Shown: positions 39,671 to 49,208 of the stretch, in pieces | How the letters are laid out: every line of letters starts with the position of its first letter | Numbering within the stretch: position 1 is the first letter of the stretch | Assembly: GCF_010726245.1 (NCBI RefSeq) | Contig: NZ_AP022561.1 | Location: forward strand, 2,046,001 to 2,110,000 | Length of the DNA stretch: 64,000 nt | Direction of reading: 5' to 3' | From: Mycolicibacterium aichiense | Lineage (GTDB): Bacteria; Actinomycetota; Actinomycetes; Mycobacteriales; Mycobacteriaceae | Made by a program: the position numbers and the translations under genes | The notes under the pieces: generated by a model | Seen by the model: only the letters and a program-made list of their open reading frames with translations | What the model was told of the DNA's origin: nothing | Database searches by the model: none

Positions 39671-40837
39671 GTGCGCGTCGCGGTGGTGGCAGGACCAGAT
39701 CCCGGCCATGCATTTCCCGCGATCGCGCTGTGCCTGCGTCTGGCGGCAGCGGGGGATCGCCCCATCCTGCTCACCGGCACCGAATGGCTGGACACGGCGC
39801 GCGCCGCCGGCATCGAGGCGGTCGAACTCGTGGGTCTCGACGTCACCGGCGACGATGACGACACCGACGCCGGCGCCAAGATCCACCAACGCGCCGCGCG
39901 GATGGCTGTGCTCAACGTCCCGGTCTTGCATGAACTAGCACCCGACCTGATCGTCTCCGACGTCATCACCGTCTGCGGCGGGATGGCCGCCGAGCTGATC
40001 GGCACCCCATGGGTCGAGCTGAACCCTCAGCCGCTCTACCGGCCGTCGCGGGGACTGCCGCCTTTGGGTAGCGGGTTGGCGCCTGGCACCGGGGTCCGCG
40101 GCCGGCTGCGGGATGCGATTCTGCGCGCCCTGACCGCGCGGTCGTGGAAGGAAGGGGAGCGACAGCGGTCGGCGGCACGGGTGCAGATCGGCCTGCCCGC
40201 CCGTGATCCGGGGCCGGTGCGCCGGCTGATCGCGACCCTGCCTGCCTTGGAGGTGCCGCGCCCGGACTGGCCGGCCGAGGCCGTCGTCGTGGGGCCGTTG
40301 CACTTCGAGCCGACCGACGCGGTGTTGCCGGTTCCGCCGGGGGACGGCCCGGTGATCGTGGTGGCGCCGTCAACCGCCGCGATCGGAGCACAGGGCGTGA
40401 CCGAGCTGGTGCTGGAGCACCTGGTGCCCGGCCACACGCTGCCTGCCGGGTCGCGGGTGGTGATCTCCCGGCTCGGCGGCGAGGAGCTGGATGTGCCGCC
40501 GTGGGCGACGGTGGGACTGGGCCGCCAGGACGAGCTGCTGACCCACGCTGATCTGGTGATCTGTGGCGGCGGGCACGGAATGCTGTCCAAGACGCTGCTC
40601 GCGGGTGTGCCGATGGTGGTCATTCCGGGCGGGGGTGACCAGTGGGAGTTGGCGAATCGTGTTGTGCGACAAGGTAGTGCGCGCCTGATCAGGCCGCTTG
40701 CCGTCGAGGCGCTGGTGGCCGAGGTGGGCGAAGTGCTGTCTTCGCCCGGCTATCGGGAGGCGGCACGGCGGGCCGGCGAGAGCATCGCGGACGTCGCCGA
40801 TCCGGTACGGGTGTGCCACGAATCGGTGGCTGGGTAA
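39671..40837 (+). CDS. UGT/MGT-type glycosyltransferase (GT1-like)
   Basis: This 388-residue GT-B protein has RVAVVAGPDPGHAFPAIALC at the N-terminus and the C-terminal nucleotide-sugar region HADLVICGGGHGMLSKTLLA followed by GVPMVVIPGGGDQWELANRV, typical of macrolide/sterol-type glycosyltransferases. It corresponds to Rv2739c. The GTG at 39671 starts the Rossmann strand. The donor and acceptor are unknown. A DUF3046 gene follows 9 bp downstream, then an alpha/beta hydrolase. Confidence 0.88.
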   Translation: MRVAVVAGPDPGHAFPAIALCLRLAAAGDRPILLTGTEWLDTARAAGIEAVELVGLDVTGDDDDTDAGAKIHQRAARMAVLNVPVLHELAPDLIVSDVITVCGGMAAELIGTPWVELNPQPLYRPSRGLPPLGSGLAPGTGVRGRLRDAILRALTARSWKEGERQRSAARVQIGLPARDPGPVRRLIATLPALEVPRPDWPAEAVVVGPLHFEPTDAVLPVPPGDGPVIVVAPSTAAIGAQGVTELVLEHLVPGHTLPAGSRVVISRLGGEELDVPPWATVGLGRQDELLTHADLVICGGGHGMLSKTLLAGVPMVVIPGGGDQWELANRVVRQGSARLIRPLAVEALVAEVGEVLSSPGYREAARRAGESIADVADPVRVCHESVAG

Positions 40838-40846
40838 GTTGGTGGC

Positions 40847-41041
40847 GTGCGGCTGACGGAATTCACCGAACTCGTCGAGGGGCAATTCGGGCGGGTTCGA
40901 GGCGGCTCGCTGCTGGTGGATCACGTGCTCACCCAGTTGGGCGGACGGACCGCCGCGCAGGCCATCGAGGACGGTGTGGAGCCCCGCGACGTGTGGCGGG
41001 CGCTATGCGCGGACTTCGACGTGCCGCGTGATCAGTGGTGA
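40847..41041 (+). CDS. DUF3046 protein, function unknown
   Basis: A 64-residue protein beginning MRLTEFTELVEGQFGRVRGG and ending VWRALCADFDVPRDQW; it matches the DUF3046 family, which precedes recA in many actinobacteria. The GTG start is at 40847. Helical, soluble, no motif. Its steady position near recA suggests, but does not show, a link to DNA processing. Confidence 0.85.
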   Translation: MRLTEFTELVEGQFGRVRGGSLLVDHVLTQLGGRTAAQAIEDGVEPRDVWRALCADFDVPRDQW

Positions 41042-41045
41042 GCGC

Positions 41046-41735
41046 ATGAGCACCTTCGCGTTGATCCACGGCGCCTGGCACGGGCCGTGGTGCTGGGAGC
41101 GGTTGATTCCCGAATTGGAGCGGCGCGGGCACCGGGCGATCGCGGTGGACGTCCGGTTCGATGATCCGACGGCAACGTTCACCGACCATGCCGCCACATT
41201 TGCGGCAGCCATAGACGAGAACGACCACGACGTCGTCGCTGTCGGCCACTCGCTGGGCAGCTATGCGTTGCCGTGGATCGCCGACCGCTGCCTGCTTCGT
41301 CACCAGGTGTATTTGTGCGGCTTGGTCGCGGAGCCCGGCCGCACCATCGCTGAGCTGAATCGGGAGCAACACATACTCAATCCGGGTCATTCGGCCGGAC
41401 TCGCCAAGGTCGACGGCGGCACCCGATGGATCGACCTCGACCTGGCGCGATCGATCTTCTATCCGGATTGCGATGAAGAGATCGTCACCTCGGCGATCCC
41501 ACGGCTGCGAGTTCAGGCGCGCGAGCCGATGTCGCAGCGCTGCACGTTCGATCGGCTCCCGTCGATTCCGGCCACCTACATCGTGTGCGCGGAGGACCGG
41601 ATGGTCGATCCAGGCTGGTCGCGACGGGTGGCGACGGAGCGGCTCGGGGCGGAGGTGGTGGAGCTGCCGGGGGGTCATTCGCCGTTCTACTCCCGCCCGG
41701 CAGTTCTGGCCGACGCCCTGCATCGGCTCGTCTGA
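41046..41735 (+). CDS. alpha/beta hydrolase, unknown substrate
   Basis: This 229-residue protein has FALIHGAWHGPWCWERLIPE (HG oxyanion motif), VVAVGHSLGSYALPWIAD with nucleophile Ser in GHSLGS, the acid in CAEDRMVDPGW and the catalytic His in LPGGHSPFYS. It resembles plant-type salicylate/methylketone esterases and related actinobacterial hydrolases. ATG 41046 is 4 bp after the DUF3046 stop. It is the last gene before recA; function unknown. Confidence 0.87.
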   Translation: MSTFALIHGAWHGPWCWERLIPELERRGHRAIAVDVRFDDPTATFTDHAATFAAAIDENDHDVVAVGHSLGSYALPWIADRCLLRHQVYLCGLVAEPGRTIAELNREQHILNPGHSAGLAKVDGGTRWIDLDLARSIFYPDCDEEIVTSAIPRLRVQAREPMSQRCTFDRLPSIPATYIVCAEDRMVDPGWSRRVATERLGAEVVELPGGHSPFYSRPAVLADALHRLV

Positions 41736-41759
41736 CACGCGCGGCGCGCCTCCTTGCCA

Positions 41760-41775
41760 TCGAACACATGTTCGT
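41760..41775 (+). promoter_or_regulatory. LexA-binding SOS box of recA
   Basis: TCGAACACATGTTCGT fits the mycobacterial SOS box TCGAAC-N4-GTTCGA at 15 of 16 positions apart from the final base. It lies about 100 bp before the recA start, so LexA would repress the SOS promoter of recA from here. Confidence 0.8.
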
Positions 41776-41799
41776 TATGGTGGTCAACGTTCGACCGTT

Positions 41800-41822
41800 T
41801 TGTCGGAGCCCTGTCCTAACGT
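41800..41822 (+). promoter_or_regulatory. LexA-independent recA promoter (RecA-NDp type)
   Basis: TTGTCGGAG (41800-41808), N8, TAACGT (41817-41822) fits the RecA-NDp consensus TTGTCRGTG-N8-TAN3T, with one base off at the ninth position. Promoters of this class are induced by DNA damage without LexA and depend on a ClpR/ClgR-like factor; clgR itself is 4.5 kb upstream. Confidence 0.7.
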
Positions 41823-41876
41823 CACGGCCAACCGACCGAGAACCGGTCAACAACGACTACCGGAAGAGGTATCCCC

Positions 41877-42929
<1,053 letters not shown>

Positions 42930-43416
42930 GACGCGCGAAGAGCAGGCGCACGCGTTGTGCCTGCGCCTGCTCACCGTGCGTCCGCGAACCCGATCCGAGC
43001 TCTCCGGTCAGATGGCCAAGCGGGGGTACCCCGACGACGTCATCTCGAACGAACTCGATCGGCTGGCCGCTGTCGGCCTGATCGACGACGCGGATTTCGC
43101 CGAGCAGTGGGTGCGTTCACGGCGGGCCCGAGCGGGAAAAGGTAAGCGCGCCTTGGCCGCCGAGCTGCGAACCAAAGGTGTCGACGACGAGGTGATTGCC
43201 GCGGCACTCGACGACATCGACGCGGGTGCGGAACGGCAACGGGCCGAGGAACTGGTTCAGCAGAAACTGCGCCGCGAGAAGCTTGACGACGGTGACGACG
43301 CCAAGGTGATGCGCAGGCTGGTCGGCATGCTGGCCCGGCGCGGCTACAACCAGAGCATGGCCGTGGCCGTGGTCAGGGACGAGCTGGCGGGGGAGCGGGA
43401 GCGCCGCCGGGTCTGA

Positions 43417-43992
43417 TCACGGTGATCCCAGCAGTGTCTTCATGGTGGTGATCTGCCGCTCCAGGGTGGCCTGGTTGCCGCCTGCGGCTGCGACCGTCGC
43501 CCGGTACGTCCCGTCGTCGTTCTCCGTCTTGCTCAGCGCCAGGGCCTGCTCACGATTGGCGATCATCAGTCGGAGGTAGAGCTGGGCGGCCTGGCCGGGG
43601 TCGGCCGCCTTGAGGGAGGCGACATCCGGGCTCGCCGCCAACTCTGCCGCGTTGCGCTGTGCATCGTCGGCGGCCGGGGCACCCCACTCCTTGAGCCATC
43701 CCTGCATCTGGGCGATCTCGGGCCGGTCGTTCTGCTCGATGGCGTTGGCGATGTCGGTCACGTCACGGTCGGCGGCCTGTTTGGCCAGCAGTGCGTCACT
43801 CAACGCGACCGCTCGCTGCTCGACGGGGATCATCTGCTGGGCGAAGGCAACGTCGGCGTCGTTGTGCTCTTCGTATCCCGCCGGCTGGCTGGGACCCGCT
43901 TGCGGGGTCGCCGCCTGCTGCAGGGAACATCCGGCGAGGACGCCGAATGCCAGTAGGGCTCCTGCACCGGTCTTGACGAATTGCCTGCACAT
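43417..43992 (-). CDS. DUF305-domain lipoprotein
   Basis: A 191-residue protein with a lipoprotein signal (ALLAFGVLAGC, lipidated Cys about 22) and a DUF305 domain: DVAFAQQMIPVEQRAVALSD, NDRPEIAQMQGWLKEWG and the C-terminal MKTLLGS. DUF305 proteins are periplasmic or surface four-helix proteins, some linked to metal/copper tolerance. The ATG at 43992 has GGAAGGAG upstream. A short gap precedes the P450 gene. Confidence 0.87.
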   Translation of the reverse strand: MCRQFVKTGAGALLAFGVLAGCSLQQAATPQAGPSQPAGYEEHNDADVAFAQQMIPVEQRAVALSDALLAKQAADRDVTDIANAIEQNDRPEIAQMQGWLKEWGAPAADDAQRNAAELAASPDVASLKAADPGQAAQLYLRLMIANREQALALSKTENDDGTYRATVAAAGGNQATLERQITTMKTLLGSP

Positions 43993-44073
43993 GTCGTTCT
44001 CCTTCCGCTGCTGCGGATACCCACGTGACGGCACGACGCAACCTGGAAGTTGTCTGATCAGACCCTGCGTGGC

Positions 44074-45360
44074 TCAGCGCACGGTGTAGCCGACCGGGCA
44101 GGGATCGGCCGCGCGCGCCACCCCACCGATCTGCGCGGGCACCGGGCGAGGGTAGCCGTTCCATGCGGGCGTCATGTCGTAGCGACCCAGCAGACGGGTC
44201 ATCGCCATCGTCATCGCGGCCAACGAAAACGGCTGTGCCGGGCAGGAATGTCTGCCGTGTCCGAACGCCGTCACCAGCATCGGTGATGGCAACGCATGTG
44301 TGTCGGCCAGGCGGTGCCGGTGCCACCGCCTGGGATCCCATTCCTCCAAGCCGGCTGCCACCGATGTGTTCAGCAGCGGCAGGAGCGTGGCGATGATCCA
44401 GCCCTTTGGTACCTCGACTAGGCCTGCGCCGGTGTCGAATACGACTGATTCGAGTACGGCGCGGGCCATGATCGAGCGCTGCGCCAGCCTGGTGCTTTCC
44501 AGAGCGCAGCGGGTAGCCAACTCGCGATCACCGGCCACGACGATGTCGAGCTGGTCGGGATGGACGATCAGATCGACGAGAGCCCAGCCGAGGGCTGCCA
44601 TGAGGTTGGACATCGAGGCGATGTGGATGAGCGCGACGTCCATCGCGATACCGCGGGTGCGGACGTCCGGCGCTTCCGATGCCCACGCACTGACGATTCG
44701 GCTGAACAACCGATCGCCGGTCCCGAGCGTCGAATCATGTTGCCGGAGAGAGTCTTCAATCACCTCGGCGATTTCTTCCAAGGCAGCTCGCTCGGCCCGC
44801 ATACCCGAGGCGGCCACCGCCGCCATCGCGTCGGGGTGAACGAAGGCATCCGAGCCATCCAGCACGTCGAACGCGCGAACCAGCCGCTCAAACGCCTCCC
44901 CGTCGGCGCAGCCCGGCCCGGCCCACGACGCCAAGCCCATTCGATGGCCGAGCCGTCGGGTGAGCGCGAACAGGTCGACCGTGCCGCCCTCGCCGAGCTC
45001 GATCTCCGTCGCGTCGAGAGCACGGTCGAGGTTCGCGAGGTAGGACGTTACGTCGTCTCTTCGAAACAGCGAGCTCGGCAGTAGTCGTCTGCCGGCAAAT
45101 ACCTCCTCGGGCAGCTTGCGCCGCAGCATGAGGAAATCCGCGACACCTTTGCTTGCTGTCTCTTCGGCGAGTGAATAGAACGATTCGACGCCGGTTGGCG
45201 AGAAGGTGAAGAGGTAGTGGCCGCCGCCACTGTCCACGACGAACGTGTCGCCGTGACGTTCGCGGGCCCCGGCGATCGCCGCGACCGCGTCGTCAACTGC
45301 GATGTCCCAGGGCAGCCCCACACCACCGGCGACGGGAAGGACGTCCAGCGGGCTGGGCAC
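44074..45360 (-). CDS. cytochrome P450
   Basis: This 428-residue heme monooxygenase has the ExxR helix ESTRLAQRS and the heme-binding region AFGHGRHSCPAQPFSLAAM with the Cys ligand. The usual Gly two residues after Cys is Ala (CPAQ). The N-terminus reads LDVLPVAGGVGLPWDIAVD. The I-helix (HIASMSNLMAALGWALVDL) lacks the usual Ala-Gly-x-x-Thr pattern, so its chemistry may be unusual. Start is GTG 45360. It is divergent from an LLM oxidoreductase, 52 bp away. Substrate unknown. Confidence 0.85.
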   Translation of the reverse strand: MPSPLDVLPVAGGVGLPWDIAVDDAVAAIAGARERHGDTFVVDSGGGHYLFTFSPTGVESFYSLAEETASKGVADFLMLRRKLPEEVFAGRRLLPSSLFRRDDVTSYLANLDRALDATEIELGEGGTVDLFALTRRLGHRMGLASWAGPGCADGEAFERLVRAFDVLDGSDAFVHPDAMAAVAASGMRAERAALEEIAEVIEDSLRQHDSTLGTGDRLFSRIVSAWASEAPDVRTRGIAMDVALIHIASMSNLMAALGWALVDLIVHPDQLDIVVAGDRELATRCALESTRLAQRSIMARAVLESVVFDTGAGLVEVPKGWIIATLLPLLNTSVAAGLEEWDPRRWHRHRLADTHALPSPMLVTAFGHGRHSCPAQPFSLAAMTMAMTRLLGRYDMTPAWNGYPRPVPAQIGGVARAADPCPVGYTVR

Positions 45361-45412
45361 CCGCTGACGATACCTTTCGATCGGTTGGTCCAGATTCTTC
45401 TAGGCTGCAACC

Positions 45413-46243
45413 ATGCAGATCTCGGCCAAGCTCGCTCCCACCTTCGACTATCCGGAGCTCGAACAGTTCTGGCGCACGGCGGATGCGCTGGGCTTCGAAG
45501 CGGTCTGGAATTACGACCACTTCTACGGACTGACCGAGGACCGCAAGCCCACCCACGAAGGGTGGACGACACTGGCGGCAATGGCCGTGGTGGTCCGCCA
45601 GGCGCGGATCGGGTGCATGGTCACCGGCGTGACGTACCGCAATCCGGCAGTCCTGGCCAAGATGGCCGTCACCGTCGACCACATCAGCGGCGGACGTCTG
45701 AATTTCGGTATCGGGGCGGGCTGGCACGAGTCCGAGCATCGCGGGTTCGGCATCGAATTCCCCAGCGCGGGAACGCGAGTAGCGATGCTCGACGAGGCGC
45801 TCACCGTGATCCGCCGGCTCTGGACGGAAGAGACCGTGACATTCGAGGGCCGGTTCTACGCGCTGAACGAGGCCATCTGCGAACCCAAGCCGCTGCAGCG
45901 GCCCTATCCGCCGATCGTGGTGGGCGGCTCCCAGCCCAAGATGCTGCGGGTGATCGCCCGGCATGCCGACGAGTGGAACATGCCCAGCCACGAGGGTCCG
46001 CAGCAGTGGGGCGAGGTCAACGAGCGGCTCACCGAGGCCTGCGCCGAGGTCGGCCGCGACCCGGGCCGCGTCCGGCGCTCAGTCCAGCTCTTCCTGCACC
46101 CGCGCGACCCTGAACAGGTTGCCGCGCAACTGGATCAGCTGCCGCAGTACGCCGAATTGGGCTGCGAGCACGCGGTCTTGAGCTTCTACCAGCCGCCGTC
46201 GGATGAACTGCTGGAGCGGTGCGCGGAACTGCAGCCGAGATAA
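45413..46243 (+). CDS. LLM-class F420-dependent oxidoreductase
   Basis: A 276-residue luciferase-like-monooxygenase-fold protein: SAKLAPTFDYPELEQFWRTA, WNYDHFYGLTEDRKPTHEGW, TLAAMAVVVRQARIGCMVTG, ISGGRLNFGIGAGWHESEHR and PIVVGGSQPKMLRVIARHAD, all typical of F420-dependent LLM proteins of mycobacteria. It likely uses coenzyme F420 to reduce or oxidise a hydrophobic substrate. It starts at ATG 45413, divergent from the P450. Specific reaction unknown. Confidence 0.9.
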   Translation: MQISAKLAPTFDYPELEQFWRTADALGFEAVWNYDHFYGLTEDRKPTHEGWTTLAAMAVVVRQARIGCMVTGVTYRNPAVLAKMAVTVDHISGGRLNFGIGAGWHESEHRGFGIEFPSAGTRVAMLDEALTVIRRLWTEETVTFEGRFYALNEAICEPKPLQRPYPPIVVGGSQPKMLRVIARHADEWNMPSHEGPQQWGEVNERLTEACAEVGRDPGRVRRSVQLFLHPRDPEQVAAQLDQLPQYAELGCEHAVLSFYQPPSDELLERCAELQPR

Positions 46244-46351
46244 TTGCGGGTTGTCGTGAAAACAGTAGGACAAAGCCGTTTCGCGGGTGCGCCGCGTTTG
46301 CCCATGTGACAATGAGCGCGATATCACCCGCTGAGAGAGGACGCCGTAGGC

Positions 46352-46798
46352 ATGCCCGGTGCAACGCTTCGATCCACCTTCGCCGCGAGCCTGGCCGCGC
46401 TGGCTCTTGCCACGCTGAGTGTGGGTACCGCCCACGCCGATCAGCCCCGCATGTACAGCGCCAGAAACGATCTGCAGCAGGCGGTAGATGCCCTGCACGC
46501 CGCGCTTGATGACAAGGGAGGGCATCGGGTGGCGGCCATAGATTTGGCGCAGCAGGCTATTGATCAAGTCAATCTAGGTATCCAATTTGCGGGCGGACCT
46601 CCCGACGGCTATTTCGCGCCGCCACCACCGCCGGTCGGGCCCGCGATGAACAACGCTGACGCTTGGCTGCAGATGGCGGTCGAAGAGTTGCAAGCGGCCG
46701 AAGACAATAAGGGTGGTCACCGAGTCGTCGCGCTCAATTTGACCCAACAAGCCATCGACGAAGTCAACCAAGGCATCCAAGTGGGCGGTCCATTCTGA
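46352..46798 (+). CDS. secreted protein with two KGGHR repeats, unknown function
   Basis: A 148-residue protein with a signal peptide (cleavage near AHA-D, residue 29). Two homologous ~45-residue repeats follow: ARNDLQQAVDALHAALDDKG then GHRVAAIDLAQQAIDQVNLG (about 37-82), and AWLQMAVEELQAAEDNKGGH then RVVALNLTQQAIDEVNQGIQ (about 100-145). They share K-G-G-H-R and A-I-D-x-V-N-x-G-I. The repeats are predicted helical hairpins linked by a Pro-rich stretch. Similar single-repeat domains occur in many bacteria, but their function is unknown. Confidence 0.85.
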   Translation: MPGATLRSTFAASLAALALATLSVGTAHADQPRMYSARNDLQQAVDALHAALDDKGGHRVAAIDLAQQAIDQVNLGIQFAGGPPDGYFAPPPPPVGPAMNNADAWLQMAVEELQAAEDNKGGHRVVALNLTQQAIDEVNQGIQVGGPF

Positions 46799-46818
46799 TT
46801 CACCGGTGACGTCATCGA

Positions 46819-46849
46819 CTGAGACCGGGCAGAGACTGTCCGGTCTCAG
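46819..46849 (+). terminator. strong hairpin after the KGGHR-repeat gene
   Basis: CTGAGACCGG (46819-46828) and CCGGTCTCAG (46840-46849) form a perfect 10-bp stem with an 11-nt loop, 20 bp after the stop at 46798. No T-tract follows. Good candidate terminator. Confidence 0.6.
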
Positions 46850-47044
46850 TGGTGCGGTCTGCCTACGCGACGAGTGCTCGTAAACGACCGCGACGCAATC
46901 GGCTTCAGCCTGCCGACCGGATATGAAGACATCTTCTGCGCGACAGCGAGATTGGCTCGGGACCGACAGTCCGGTCTGTTGCCAGAGCTTGATTGAGACG
47001 ACGGGATCAGGTAACTACCGAACGTAGGGCGGATTAGCCGAACA

Positions 47045-48340
47045 TCACACCTTGCGCACCGCGGGCGGATGCCACGCACCGCTGATGGCCTCGCGACGCG
47101 GGGCATAGAGCCGCATCGTGACGCCCAATGTTCCCAGTGGCGCTGGCAGCCAGTTGGCCGCCTTCTCGGGGCCCGGGTTGCTGTGCTGAAGGTAGAGATC
47201 CAGTGAACCGTCTGCGTTGTACTGCAACGCATCTCGATCGCCGATGGCAAAGCGATCGATCTCGTTGGCGACCTGGTAGCCCTCGGCGTCGTACATCGTC
47301 ACCGACCAGAACGCGTCCACCGGCGGCAGCTTGCCGGCATCGAAGTGGATGACGTAATCGTTCTCGCCGGTCAGCGGTTGGCCATCGGCGTCGGTCACCA
47401 GCATGGGATACACCGCATCCTCGGGCGGGTTGGCTCCCAGCCCTACCAGCGTGACGACGGCACGCCGCAGATACGCGTTGCCGTAGACCCCCATGCCTTC
47501 GCTCAGGGTCATCCACCCGTCGACGATATTGCCCAGGGTCGGGGCGGACGAGGTGATGGCGGCAAGTGCATCCTGTGCCCCTGCCTCGATTTCGGTCCGC
47601 TGCTCGGGGGAGAACCGCTGCGCATCGAACGGCGTACCCGCCTCGATGCCCAGGCCCGACAACCGGGCCAGGATCGAAAAGTCAGTCGAGTGCGGGGGAT
47701 TGACGCGCAGTAAGTCCGCGGCGTAGCTCAGATAGTCCAGTGCCGCCATGCCGTTGACCGTGCGCAACGGTTCGGTGGTGACGTCGTAGGCCTCGTCCCG
47801 GACGAACGTCGATGTTGCCAGCGGGGTCAGGGTGTAGCCATCCTGAACGGCATGCACCGCCGGGTAATCGGCAGGCCCATTGGTTTGAGTTCGGCCGATG
47901 ATCCACACATACGGCGTCGGTGCGTGGATCACCGGAATGCCCTGCGGCAGATCACCGCTGTGGCCGGGGCCGACGATCACATAGCGCTGCGGCCCGGTTC
48001 CGGACGTTCGCTTTCCGGGATTGGCGAAGACATCGGTCCACATGTCCAGCAGCGGCAGCATGAAGTATCGGTCATCGGTGTCGGGCACGTCCAAGATCAC
48101 CGGACCGCCGGTCAGGTCGAGCCACGCCGACGAATACAGCGTGTCGAAGTTCGGTCGCACCACCGCACGAAACGCTGCGTCCGGGTACTGACGGATGTGG
48201 TGAAACTCGTTGGGCGGCCCGGCGCCGATTCCCGAGCGGTTGAGTGTCTGCAGCCGCGAAACATCCATTGTCACCAACGGATAGAAGTAGATGTACGCCT
48301 CGTAGCTCAGCGTGCGCAGATCGGATGACAACGTGCTCAT
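47045..48340 (-). CDS. DUF1254/DUF1214-domain protein
   Basis: A 431-residue protein with DUF1254 at the N-terminus (SYEAYIYFYPLVTMDVSRLQ, FRAVVRPNFDTLYSSAWLDL) and DUF1214 at the C-terminus (PPVDAFWSVTMYDAEGYQVA, FAIGDRDALQYNADGSLDLY). No signal peptide from this start. The ATG at 48340 is 4 nt after the transporter permease stop, so it is co-transcribed with the glutamate-type ABC operon. The function of the family is unknown; some members are linked to small-molecule metabolism. Confidence 0.87.
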   Translation of the reverse strand: MSTLSSDLRTLSYEAYIYFYPLVTMDVSRLQTLNRSGIGAGPPNEFHHIRQYPDAAFRAVVRPNFDTLYSSAWLDLTGGPVILDVPDTDDRYFMLPLLDMWTDVFANPGKRTSGTGPQRYVIVGPGHSGDLPQGIPVIHAPTPYVWIIGRTQTNGPADYPAVHAVQDGYTLTPLATSTFVRDEAYDVTTEPLRTVNGMAALDYLSYAADLLRVNPPHSTDFSILARLSGLGIEAGTPFDAQRFSPEQRTEIEAGAQDALAAITSSAPTLGNIVDGWMTLSEGMGVYGNAYLRRAVVTLVGLGANPPEDAVYPMLVTDADGQPLTGENDYVIHFDAGKLPPVDAFWSVTMYDAEGYQVANEIDRFAIGDRDALQYNADGSLDLYLQHSNPGPEKAANWLPAPLGTLGVTMRLYAPRREAISGAWHPPAVRKV

Positions 48341-48344
48341 GGGA

Positions 48345-49208
48345 CTAGTCGCCCGGTTCCAGCGCGGCCTGCGTCTGCGCGGGGACACCGCCACGCTTGG
48401 AACGCCGCAATCGACGCTCCAGGCGGGTGGCCACCACCGACAACGCGAAGTTCGCACTGATCATCAACGCCGCGATCACCATGAGCGCCGGAACGTAGTT
48501 GCCGTAGCTCGATCCGACCACCGTGCCCTGGCGGACCATCTCGACGAAGGTGATCTGGTAGCCGATCGCGGTGTCTTTCAGGACCACCACCAGCTGCGAC
48601 ACCAACACCGGCAGCATCGAGGTGATGGCCTGCGGCAACAGGATTGACCGCATTGTCTGGCCCCACCGCAGTCCCAGGGCAGCCGCGGCCTCGCCCTGCC
48701 CGCTGGGCAGCGAGTTGACGCCGGCACGCACGATCTCGGCGATCACCGCGCCGTTGTAAAGCGTCAGGCCGGTCACCACGCCGGCCAGCGCCAGATACGT
48801 GGCCGGGAACACGTCGTACAGCGCGAACAGGAAGTAGGCGAAGATCATCATGATCAGCACCGGCACGGCGCGGAAGAACTCCACGATCACTGCGGCCGGC
48901 CACCGGATCCAACCGACACGCGACAGACGGCCCATCCCCAGCAGTAGACCCAGCACCAGGGCAAAAGCGATCGACAGCACCGCCGCTTTCAGGGTGCCCT
49001 CGATGCCCGGCAAGACATAGGTCTTCCACAGGTTGCTGGTCAAGAATGGCTGCCATTTGGCCGCGGTCAGCTGGCCCTTGCTGCCGAGCCGGGCAATCAC
49101 CGCCCAAACCGCCAATGCCGCAATGGCAATCGTCACCGCCGTGACGATCCGGTTGCGGACCCGCGCCCGGGGGCCCGGCGCGTCGAAGAGGACAGAGGCC
49201 GTACTCAC
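48345..49208 (-). CDS. glutamate-type ABC transporter permease (GluD-like)
   Basis: A 287-residue polar-amino-acid permease of the HisM/GluD type, with about six transmembrane segments, the coupling motif region AAALGLRWGQTMRSILLPQA and N-terminal MSTASVLFDAPGPRARVRNR. Its start overlaps the stop of the other permease gene (49205). It would form the transmembrane part of the importer with the GluC-like permease and the ATPase at 50739. Confidence 0.9.
   Translation of the reverse strand: MSTASVLFDAPGPRARVRNRIVTAVTIAIAALAVWAVIARLGSKGQLTAAKWQPFLTSNLWKTYVLPGIEGTLKAAVLSIAFALVLGLLLGMGRLSRVGWIRWPAAVIVEFFRAVPVLIMMIFAYFLFALYDVFPATYLALAGVVTGLTLYNGAVIAEIVRAGVNSLPSGQGEAAAALGLRWGQTMRSILLPQAITSMLPVLVSQLVVVLKDTAIGYQITFVEMVRQGTVVGSSYGNYVPALMVIAALMISANFALSVVATRLERRLRRSKRGGVPAQTQAALEPGD

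Noticed and set aside
46874..46996. A 40-codon plus-strand frame (GTG start) between the KGGHR-repeat gene and the DUF1254 gene
   Set aside because: Somewhat protein-like (VLVNDRDAIGFSLPTGYEDI) but very short, no ribosome site and no recognised family; possibly a gene remnant. The rest of 46850-47044 shows nothing else.
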